Source: Streptomyces sp. NRRL S-340
GTDB lineage: Bacteria; Actinomycetota; Actinomycetes; Streptomycetales; Streptomycetaceae
Direction: 5' to 3'
DNA: 64,000 bases
Assembly: GCF_000720185.1 (NCBI RefSeq)
Contig: NZ_JOIY01000002.1
Span: 1 to 64,000, forward strand
Part shown: positions 10,199 to 17,334 of the stretch, piece after piece
Layout: every line of letters starts with the position of its first letter
Position numbering within the stretch: position 1 is the stretch's first letter
Notes under the pieces: generated by a model
Told to the model about the DNA's origin: nothing
Seen by the model: only the letters and a program-made list of their open reading frames with translations
The model's database searches: none
Made by a program: the position numbers and the translations under genes

Positions 10199-10953
10199 TC
10201 CGGATCGCAGCGGTCGGGGACATCCACATGGCCCCCGAGACCCAGGGCACCCTGCGGCCCGCCTTCGAGACGCTGCCCGAGTGCGCCGACCTCCTGCTGC
10301 TGGCGGGCGACCTCACCCGGCACGGCACACCGGAGGAGGCACGGGTGGTGGCGCGGGAGATCGAGGGTCTGGGGGTGCCGGTCGTGGCCGTCCTCGGCAA
10401 CCACGACCACCACGACGAACGGCCCGAGGAGGTCGCCGCCGTCCTGGAGGACGCGGGCGCGCAGGTGCTGGAGGGGCGCGGGGTCGTCATCCGGTGCGGT
10501 GAGGCGCGGGTCGGAGTCGCGGGGACCAAGGGCTTCGGCGGCGGCTTCCTCGGCCGCAGCGCGGGCGAGTTCGGCGAACCGCTGATGAAGGAGTTCGTGC
10601 GGTGCAGCCGCCGCTGCGCCGAGGGCCTGCGCGCCTCCCTGGAGCACCTGGCCGAGCAGGGCTGCGACGCGCGCATCGCGCTCACGCACTACTCCCCCGT
10701 ACCGGAGACGCTCGCCGGTGAGCCTCTGGAGATCTACCCGTTCCTCGGCAGCTACCTGCTGGCCGAGGCCGTCGACACGGCGGGCGCCGACCTCGCCGTG
10801 CACGGACATGCGCACGCCGGCACGGAGAACGGGATGACGAGCGGCGGGGTGCGCGTGCGCAACGTCGCCCAGCCGGTCATCGGGCGCGCGTTCCACGTGT
10901 ACCACCTGCACGACGGCGCCGGCGGAGGGGCGGGAGAAGAAGCGGGGCGGTGA
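10195..10953 (+). CDS. Calcineurin-like metallophosphoesterase
   Basis: The 252-residue protein shows the full dimetal phosphoesterase set: GDIH (about residue 9), GDLTRHG (about 41), GNHDH (about 68), a histidine in LTHYSP (about 163) and GHAHAG (about 202). It should hydrolyse a phosphomono- or diester in the cytoplasm. The nearest characterised relatives include cyclic-nucleotide and UDP-sugar hydrolases, and the substrate cannot be read from sequence. It is translationally coupled to the BON-like gene. Pairing with a nucleotidyltransferase suggests opposing make-and-remove activities on one nucleotide mark, but that is inference. Confidence 0.85.
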   Translation: MIRIAAVGDIHMAPETQGTLRPAFETLPECADLLLLAGDLTRHGTPEEARVVAREIEGLGVPVVAVLGNHDHHDERPEEVAAVLEDAGAQVLEGRGVVIRCGEARVGVAGTKGFGGGFLGRSAGEFGEPLMKEFVRCSRRCAEGLRASLEHLAEQGCDARIALTHYSPVPETLAGEPLEIYPFLGSYLLAEAVDTAGADLAVHGHAHAGTENGMTSGGVRVRNVAQPVIGRAFHVYHLHDGAGGGAGEEAGR

Positions 10954-10984
10954 CCGTGGGCCCGGCAGCGGGGCGGTGACCGTG
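10941..10984 (+). repeat. Short tandem duplication at the operon end
   Basis: Eighteen bases beginning agcggggcgg (10941-10958) recur at 10967-10984, giving a 26-base period. The first copy contains the stop codon of the phosphoesterase gene. It looks like a recent slippage event of no obvious function. Confidence 0.75.
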
Positions 10985-11061
10985 CGTCCGAGGGCCGCCG
11001 CGTGCGGGGCCGCGCGCATCCGGGGCGGGGCGCGCGCCCCCCGTTCCGTACCCTGGTGTCC

Positions 11062-11532
11062 GTGCACATCTGTTTCGTCTGCAGCGGGAACATCTGCCGG
11101 TCGCCGGTCGCCGCCCTGGTGTTCGCCGAGCATCTGCGCCGGGCGGGGCTCGCCGACCGGGTGCGGGTCACCAGTGCGGGGATCGGCCCCTGGCACGCCG
11201 GGGAGCCCATCGACGAGCGGGCCGGTGACGTGCTGGTCCGGCACGGCTATCCCGTGGAGCACGTGGCCGCGCAGGTCGGTGCCGAGCATCTGGACGCCGA
11301 CCTGTTCCTGGCCATGGACCTAGGTCACGAGAAAGCGCTGCGCCGTCTCGTCGAGGACCCGTCCCTGGTCCGCATGCTGCGCTCGTTCGACCCGGAGGCG
11401 GACGCCGGCGCGGGTCTCGACGTCCCCGACCCGTACTACGGCGGCCCGGAGGGCTTCGAAGAGGTGCTGGCCATGATCGAGGCCACGATGCCGGGCCTGC
11501 TCGCCTGGGTACGGGACCGCCTGGCGCCGTGA
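11062..11532 (+). CDS. ptpA: Low-molecular-weight protein tyrosine phosphatase
   Basis: The protein has about 156 residues. The P-loop CSGNICRS (C-x5-R-S) sits a few residues from the N-terminus and the general-acid loop DPYYGG near residue 123, so it is an intact type I LMW-PTP. In Streptomyces the PtpA protein influences antibiotic production and stress responses. Two in-frame GTG starts compete, 11056 and 11062. I chose 11062 because a TACCCT -10 box (11049-11054) lies exactly seven bases before it, a leaderless arrangement, and neither start has a ribosome site. It follows the phosphoesterase operon by about 100 bases but probably has its own promoter. Confidence 0.88.
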   Translation: MHICFVCSGNICRSPVAALVFAEHLRRAGLADRVRVTSAGIGPWHAGEPIDERAGDVLVRHGYPVEHVAAQVGAEHLDADLFLAMDLGHEKALRRLVEDPSLVRMLRSFDPEADAGAGLDVPDPYYGGPEGFEEVLAMIEATMPGLLAWVRDRLAP

Positions 11533-11741
11533 CCGCCCGCCCGGCCGGTGCCGCCGCGACGAACGGCGTCGCCCGGCGGACCGGCCCGCCCCGCGGCCCG
11601 CAGGAAGAAGGGTGACCGGTGACCCGGGTGCCGGTTCCGCCGACGTGGCGAATCTCGCTCTGTGCCGACGGCCCGTTTGCGCTCGCCACGTGTGAGCAGG
11701 CGGTCTCCTGGATGTCTGTGCGTCGGCAGAGAGGAGCCCTC

Positions 11742-13250
11742 ATGGCGGGCAACGGAGACGGTCTTCGGGAGAACGACGCCGATCGGGGTGCCGTCAGACG
11801 CCACCGCGCGCTGTTCCGCGCGGCTGAGCGCCGCAGGAACCCTCCGTTGCGCCGGACCGACATCACCGTCACCGACGAGCGTGCCGTACGGCGCGCGGTG
11901 AAGGCCGCCTCGCTGGGCAACGCCATGGAGTGGTTCGACTTCGGCATCTACAGCTATCTGGCCGTCACCATCGGACACGTCTTCTTCCCGTCCGGGAACG
12001 GCACGGTCGAGCTGCTGGCGTCGTTCGCGACGTTCGCCGTGTCCTTCCTGGTGCGTCCGCTCGGCGGCATGGTGTTCGGACCGATGGGCGACAAGATCGG
12101 CCGCAAGACCGTCCTGGCGATGACCATGATCATGATGGCGATCGGGACGTTCGCGATCGGTCTGATCCCGTCGTACTCCGCCATCGGTTTCTGGGCCCCG
12201 GCCCTGCTGATCTTCTTCCGGCTGGTGCAGGGCTTCTCCACGGGCGGTGAGTACGGCGGTGCCTCCACGTTCATCGCCGAGTACGCGCCCGACCGGCGCC
12301 GGGGCTTCTTCGGGAGCTTCCTGGAGCTGGGCACGCTCGCCGGGTACGTCGGCGCGGCGGGGCTGGTGACACTGCTGACCACGGTCCTCGGCAGCGGCGG
12401 GATGGAGTCCTGGGGGTGGCGCGTGCCGTTCCTGGTGGCCGGGCCCATCGGACTGGTCGGTCTGTACCTGCGGCTGCGGCTGGACGAGACGCCCGCCTTC
12501 CAGAAGCTGGAGGACGCCTCGGTGCACCGGGCGTCCGAGGCGGCGTCCGCGGTGGAGACGACCGCCAAGGGGGACATCGCGAAGATCTTCCGCCAGTACT
12601 GGCCGTCCCTGGTGCTGTGCGTCTGCCTGGTCGGCGCGTACAACATCACCGACTACATGCTCCTGTCGTACATGCCCACCTATCTGTCCGACGAGCTGGG
12701 CTACAGCGAGACGAACGGCCTGCTGATCCTGATCGGCACCATGGTGGTCCTGATGCTGCTGATCAACCAGGTCGGCAGGCTGTCCGACCGGATCGGCCGC
12801 AAGCCCGTCCTGATGACCGGCATGCTGGGCTTCCTGCTGCTGTCGGTGCCCGCCTTCCTGCTGGTCGGCCAGGGCGGTGCGGTCGCGGTGGCCGCGGGGA
12901 TGCTGATGCTGGGGCTGTCCCTGGTGTGCATGCTCGGGACGATGTCCGCGGCGCTGCCCGCCCTGTTCCCGACCGAGGTGCGCTACGGCTCCCTGTCCAT
13001 CGGGTACAACCTCGCCACCTCGCTCTTCGGCGGAACGACCCCGCTGGTGATCACCGCGCTGATCTCGGCCACCGGCAGCGAACTCATGCCCGCGTACTAC
13101 GCCATGGCGGCCGCACTGGTCGGCGTGGTCTCCGTGGCGTGCATGAAGGAGACCGCGCGCAGGCCGCTGGCGGGCTCCCCGCCCTCCGTGGCGACCGCTG
13201 AGGAAGCGGCACGGATGGTGGAGAGCCAGGCGCCCGCGCCGAAGTTCTGA
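11742..13250 (+). CDS. MFS transporter, metabolite:H+ symporter (MHS/ProP) family
   Basis: The 502-residue membrane protein has twelve predicted helices. The MHS hallmark GNAMEWFDFGIYSYL begins the first helix, and the loop 2-3 signature GDKIGRKTVL and its second-half copy GRLSDRIGRKPVL are both present. RLVQGFSTGGEYGG lies in helix 4. The family imports proline, glycine betaine or dicarboxylates with protons. A cytoplasmic N-terminal tail of about 55 residues is arginine-rich. ATG 11742 has GAGGAG six bases upstream; the longer open frame starting at 11619 has no such site. The substrate is not predictable, and compatible-solute uptake is a guess. Confidence 0.9.
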   Translation: MAGNGDGLRENDADRGAVRRHRALFRAAERRRNPPLRRTDITVTDERAVRRAVKAASLGNAMEWFDFGIYSYLAVTIGHVFFPSGNGTVELLASFATFAVSFLVRPLGGMVFGPMGDKIGRKTVLAMTMIMMAIGTFAIGLIPSYSAIGFWAPALLIFFRLVQGFSTGGEYGGASTFIAEYAPDRRRGFFGSFLELGTLAGYVGAAGLVTLLTTVLGSGGMESWGWRVPFLVAGPIGLVGLYLRLRLDETPAFQKLEDASVHRASEAASAVETTAKGDIAKIFRQYWPSLVLCVCLVGAYNITDYMLLSYMPTYLSDELGYSETNGLLILIGTMVVLMLLINQVGRLSDRIGRKPVLMTGMLGFLLLSVPAFLLVGQGGAVAVAAGMLMLGLSLVCMLGTMSAALPALFPTEVRYGSLSIGYNLATSLFGGTTPLVITALISATGSELMPAYYAMAAALVGVVSVACMKETARRPLAGSPPSVATAEEAARMVESQAPAPKF

Positions 13251-13337
13251 GCCACCGCCCGGTCACCGCGGGGCGGCGGACCGGCCCCCCGGGCCGGCCT
13301 TCGCACCGCCGTGCACCGCCGCGTCCCGCCGGGCGCC

Positions 13338-13377
13338 GACCGTCCCGGACCCGTCGGCGCGCGGGTCCGGGACGGTC
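13338..13377. terminator. Strong bidirectional hairpin terminator
   Basis: A perfect 16-bp stem (gaccgtcccggacccg and its complement) with an eight-base loop lies between the convergent transporter and phospholipase genes. It should stop transcription from both sides. Confidence 0.8.
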
Positions 13378-13383
13378 CCCGGC

Positions 13384-14811
13384 TCACAGGTGCGGCCGGT
13401 GGCCCCGCTCCTGGTGCGGGAAGGTCTGCTCGGCGCCGGGCAGCGCCGGCTTCGGCAGCGTCGCCACCTCCTGCTTCGCCTTCTCCAGTTGCTCCGCCGT
13501 GTCGTCCGGCAGCCGGGGCGGGCGCGGCCTGCTGTGGGAGAACCGGAAGGGGGAGGTGAAGTCGCCGAACGTCTCGCGCCGCCACGCGCCGATGTTGGGC
13601 TCCTCCACGCCGGTGAAGCGCTCCAGGAACCGGAGGGCCGAGGTGTGGTCGAAGGCCTCCGTGGCCACCCACCCGCCCACCGTCCAGGGCGAGACGACGA
13701 TGGCCGGGACGCGGAAGCCGCCGCCGATCGGCAGGCCCCTGATGAACTCGTCGGGGGTGCCCGCGGGCGGGGTCGGCGGCGGCACGTGGTCGAACAGGCC
13801 GTCGTTCTCGTCGTAGTTGAGGATGAAGGCGGTCTTGCGCCACACCTTCGGGTCGGCGGCGACGGCCTCGATCTTGGAGGCGACGAAGTCGGCGCCGGCG
13901 GCCGGCAGGTGGTCGGGGTGCTCGGACTGGTGGCTGGTCGGCAGGATCCACGAGACGGCGGGCAGCCGGTCGCCCCGCGCGTCGTCCTCGAAGGTGCCCT
14001 CCGGCTGCGGGCGCACCCCGCGCTCGTACAGCTCCGAGCCCGGCTGGGCGTCCTTGAAGGCGGCGAACTGCTCCAGCAGGTTGCAGCCGTAGTCGTCGTC
14101 CTGCTGGTACACCTTCCAGCTCACCCCGGCGGCCTGCAACCGCTCGGCGTACGTCGTCCAGCGGTAGGGCTCGGGAGCGGTGTTGTTCGTGACCGGGCCG
14201 CCGCGGGTGCCGCCCGGGTCGATCGTCCCGGTCATCCACATCAGCCGGTTCGGCCAGGTCGGTCCGAGGACCGAGCTGAAGTAGTTGTCGCAGAGGGTGA
14301 AGGTCTCGGCGAGCGCGAACTGGAACGGTATGTCCTCGCGCGTGTAATAGCCCATGACGTAGGGGCCGTTGGCGCCGTCCGCCTTGCGGTGCGCGGGCAG
14401 CCAGCGGTCCATTCTGCCGCCGTTGCACGCCTCGTGCTGCACCGACCAGGCGTGGCTCGTGGAAGGGATGGCCTGGGCGCTGGAGGTGCGGGTGTCGAGG
14501 TGGAAGGGGAGCAGGTAGCCCCTGGGGTTCTCGGCGTCCGGCTGGTAGAAGACCGACCGTCCGCCGTCGAGCGTGAGGGCGTCGGGGTCGGCGAAGCCGC
14601 GGACTCCCTTGAGGGTTCCGAAGTAGTGGTCGAAGGACCGGTTCTCCTGCATCAGCAGGACGACGTGCTCGATGTCACGCAGCGAGCTGTGCCGGGGCGG
14701 CTCGGCGGCGACGGCCTTCTGGACGCTCGGCGGGAGGAGGGAGAGCGCCGCGGCGCCGCCCAGCGCGCCGGCGGCCGAACCCAGGAGTCTGCGGCGTGTC
14801 AACTCGGCCAT
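13384..14811 (-). CDS. Tat-exported phospholipase C / acid phosphatase family enzyme
   Basis: The 475-residue protein begins with a twin-arginine signal (TRRRLLGSAAGALGGAAALS, cleavage likely near residue 37). It continues as a phosphoesterase-superfamily enzyme: QENRSFDHYFGTLKGVRGF (about 60) carries the metal and nucleophile region, with NYDENDGLFDHV near 330. It should hydrolyse phosphatidylcholine or other phosphoesters outside the cell. It lacks the C-terminal DUF756 repeats of the 700-residue Pseudomonas enzymes and matches the short actinomycete form. ATG 14811 is preceded by GAAGGAG and gives a proper Tat peptide, whereas an upstream start would bury it. No phosphate (Pho) box was seen. 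Confidence 0.85.
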   Translation of the reverse strand: MAELTRRRLLGSAAGALGGAAALSLLPPSVQKAVAAEPPRHSSLRDIEHVVLLMQENRSFDHYFGTLKGVRGFADPDALTLDGGRSVFYQPDAENPRGYLLPFHLDTRTSSAQAIPSTSHAWSVQHEACNGGRMDRWLPAHRKADGANGPYVMGYYTREDIPFQFALAETFTLCDNYFSSVLGPTWPNRLMWMTGTIDPGGTRGGPVTNNTAPEPYRWTTYAERLQAAGVSWKVYQQDDDYGCNLLEQFAAFKDAQPGSELYERGVRPQPEGTFEDDARGDRLPAVSWILPTSHQSEHPDHLPAAGADFVASKIEAVAADPKVWRKTAFILNYDENDGLFDHVPPPTPPAGTPDEFIRGLPIGGGFRVPAIVVSPWTVGGWVATEAFDHTSALRFLERFTGVEEPNIGAWRRETFGDFTSPFRFSHSRPRPPRLPDDTAEQLEKAKQEVATLPKPALPGAEQTFPHQERGHRPHL

Positions 14812-15406
14812 CTGTGCTCCTTCTTGTGCGGGTGAAGCTCTCACGCGTCACGGTCGGACCGGAAGCGGCACGGCCGCCGCCCCCTTCCTGCCCACCGCGG
14901 TGGGGGTGTCAGGGGTGGCGAGTGAAGAAGTGGCCGACATCCGGGAGGAGGTTGGCCGACCCGCGGCCCGGCGCGCCGTCCGCTCGTGCCCCCCGGTCCC
15001 GGCGCGTCATCGCCCTGCGCGTACGGCTGCGGCGCCTCACCTTTCCGCGCACCGCGGCCCTGCCGCGCCCCCTGTCACCCGCCGCCCCGTCGCGTCACCT
15101 CCTGCGCACTGCGCCCCCGGGGCGTTGCCCTCTCGCGCCCGCCGCCCGGGCGCGCCGTCCACCTGCCGCCGCGGTGCCCCGTCCGCTCATGGCCCACCCG
15201 TCCCGACCTCCGGGGCACCGTCCGGGTTGCCCCGCAAATGTTCCGGTTTGGTCACCAAGTGGCACTGCCGTCACAGTAGTTGCTTTCGCGGCTCTCGTCC
15301 GTGTTACGAAATACGGCGTCACTGACCGGCGGGCCGCCTCGGCGGAACTTCGCGGGTCATGTCGTACCGGCCCGCGAGGGCCGCAGGGGGAAGAGGTAAC
15401 ACCGCA
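14812..15406. other. 595-base divergent intergenic region
   Basis: The left part is GC-rich and featureless. From about 15235 to 15330 GC drops, and a weak promoter can be proposed for the secreted-protein gene: TTGCTT (15280-15285), 19 bases, TACGAA (15305-15310). No protein-like reading frame stands out here. Confidence 0.3.
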
Positions 15407-15880
15407 ATGAACCGCACACGCACGGCCGTCGCGGCCCTGGTGGCCACCGGCGTCCTCACCACCGCCCAGTTGGGACTGGCGGGTGCCGCCTCGGCGGCGA
15501 CCGTCACCCAGAAGAGTGCGGGCTGCCCGCTCGACATCGTCTACCCGACCCGGTTCTACGTGGACCACAACGGCTGGGTGACGGGCGGCGGCCTGTACTT
15601 CGGCATCAGGAGCAAGACCAGCCGGAGCTACAAGAACGTCACCTTCACCGTCACCGACGTCAGGAACCTCCGGTTCGGCTCGGCGACGGCCAAGGGCGGC
15701 CGGATCAGCCACAAGACGTCGAAGACCGTGTCCGTCTCCACCCGGACCTTCAAGGGAAGGGCGAGCCTCGGCTTCAAGGTCCGCACCCACCTGCTCAACA
15801 CCCGCAACTACAAGCTGAAGTTCACCCTGCACGGTTCCGGCTGGCGCTGCGCCGTCGGTCAGGGCACCTGGGGGTCCTGA
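15407..15880 (+). CDS. Small secreted protein, 157 aa
   Basis: A Sec signal peptide (MNRTRTAVAALVATGVLTTA, cleavage after GAASAA near residue 31) precedes a basic mature domain of about 126 residues. This domain is rich in Thr, Ser, Lys and Tyr, with two cysteines (CPLD and WRCAVG) near its ends that could form a disulphide. The alternating pattern suggests a beta-sandwich. I do not recognise the family. GAAGAGG lies about nine bases before ATG 15407. Base composition is less GC-rich than its neighbours, typical of a highly expressed secreted protein or of acquired DNA. Confidence 0.75.
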   Translation: MNRTRTAVAALVATGVLTTAQLGLAGAASAATVTQKSAGCPLDIVYPTRFYVDHNGWVTGGGLYFGIRSKTSRSYKNVTFTVTDVRNLRFGSATAKGGRISHKTSKTVSVSTRTFKGRASLGFKVRTHLLNTRNYKLKFTLHGSGWRCAVGQGTWGS

Positions 15881-15915
15881 CCCCGGCCGCGGCCTGCCGC
15901 TCCTGCCCCGTCCAC

Positions 15916-15946
15916 CCGGTGCCCCGGCCCCCGGCCGGGGCACCGG
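15916..15946 (+). terminator. Intrinsic terminator of the secreted-protein gene
   Basis: A perfect 14-bp stem (ccggtgccccggcc and complement) with a three-base ccc loop lies 36 bases after the stop codon. Confidence 0.85.
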
Positions 15947-16058
15947 CATGCCATGATCGCCTTACCCGGTGCCACAGCGGTCGGGGGGTACGCTGCGAGC
16001 ACCGCAGTCCGCGGGCGACGACACCCCCGGAGCGGCACACGTGGCCGGAGGAAGGGTG

Positions 16059-16760
16059 GTGTGCGGGATGGACTGGCGCGACTTCGCCGAGAAGATGGCC
16101 GATCTCGCCCGGCGTCTGCTGGCCCAGCCGTCACCGGCGGCGACGCTGGAGGAGATCGCGTCCGCGGCGGTGGAACTCATCGACGGGTGCGAGGCCGCGG
16201 GGATCCTGGCCGTGCGCAAGGGACGCGCCGTGAGTCTGGCCGTGACCGCCGGCATGGTCGAGGAGTCCGACCGCCTCCAGGGCGAGCTGGGCGAGGGCCC
16301 CTGCTTCGACGCCGCCCGCCGGGTCAACGGCGACCGGGTGTTCCGCATCACCGACCTGACCCGGCCGCAGCCCGAGTGGCCGCGGTACGCCCCGGCGGCC
16401 CGGGACCTCGGCATCGGCAGCATGATGGGCTTCCTGCTGTACACCGACGACCAGGACTTCGGCGCGCTGGACTGCTACTCCAGCCGTCCTGGTGCCTTCA
16501 GCCAGGACAGCGAGACGGCCGGCTGGCTGCTCGCCTCGCACGCCGCCGTCGCCCTGGCCGGTGCCAGCACCGTCGACCAGCTGGAACACGCGCTGGAGAC
16601 CCGGCACGCGATCGGCGAGGCGATGGGCATGCTGCGCGAGCGGCACCGGCTCAGCGAGGAGGACGCCTTCGCGGTGCTGCGCCGCATCTCCCAGCACCAC
16701 AACGTCAAGCTCCGCGACGTCGCCCAGAACATCCGCGGGCAGGGCCCCCACAAGACCTGA
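16059..16760 (+). CDS. GAF-ANTAR domain RNA-binding antiterminator
   Basis: The protein has about 233 residues. A GAF sensor domain (about 25-165, with EGPCFDAAR and SMMGFLLYT) is followed by a C-terminal ANTAR domain (about 175-228: HAIGEAMGMLRERHRLSEED, then AFAVLRRISQ and the aromatic-less tail KLRDVAQNI). ANTAR domains bind paired hexaloop RNA hairpins and prevent termination. The ligand of the GAF domain is unknown. GTG 16059 sits eight bases after GGAGG; ATG 16068 is the main alternative and would remove three residues. It is monocistronic, ending at a strong terminator. Confidence 0.85.
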   Translation: MCGMDWRDFAEKMADLARRLLAQPSPAATLEEIASAAVELIDGCEAAGILAVRKGRAVSLAVTAGMVEESDRLQGELGEGPCFDAARRVNGDRVFRITDLTRPQPEWPRYAPAARDLGIGSMMGFLLYTDDQDFGALDCYSSRPGAFSQDSETAGWLLASHAAVALAGASTVDQLEHALETRHAIGEAMGMLRERHRLSEEDAFAVLRRISQHHNVKLRDVAQNIRGQGPHKT

Positions 16761-17334
16761 CGGCGGTACGGCCGCGCCACCCGGACGGCCGTACCCGGAT
16801 CCGCGGCCTCTCCTGCGGGCGCCGCCCTCGCGCGCCGGACGCCGGCGCGCCCGCCACCGGGCCGACGCCGCCCGGCGTCGGGCCGGGTGGCCCGGACGTG
16901 CCGTCGGCCCCCGGACCGCGTTCGGCGAACGGGCGGGCCTCCGGAGCCCGCGCACGAACCGGCCCCGGCTGCGACGCCGGGGGCTGCCGGTGGCCCCGAC
17001 GGGACCGGTGGGACCGTGGGGCCGGTGGGGCGGGCCGCGCGTCCCCCCGGATGCCGCCGCAGGGGGGACGCCGACGGCCGCACTCCCCCTCCGGGCGGCG
17101 CCGCCGGCCCGGACGCCCGGATGGCCTGGACGGACGCCCGGATGGCCGGACGGCGGACGCCACCGCCCCGGTGTTCGCCGTGCGCCGTCCCGCGCCTGCG
17201 CCCGCGCCCGGAGCGGTAGCCGCTCGGCGGGTGTGCGGCCGTGGGAAAGGGGTCCTGCCGCCGCCGGTGCAGCGGCCCGGCGCACAGGTGTGACGGGCCT
17301 CGCCACGAGGGGCCCGGCAGTGTAGACATGGCAC
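16761..17334. other. 574-base GC-rich gap
   Basis: After the terminator the region is very GC-rich. It contains a direct repeat of ggacgcccggatggcc at 17111-17126 and 17132-17147 (21-base period). No supported gene lies here. A TAGACA sequence at 17323-17328 lies six bases before the next start and might be its -10 box. Confidence 0.35.
16765..16795 (+). terminator. Intrinsic terminator after the GAF-ANTAR gene
   Basis: GGTACGGCCG (16765-16774) pairs perfectly with CGGCCGTACC (16786-16795) around an 11-base loop, starting just after the stop codon. Confidence 0.75.
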
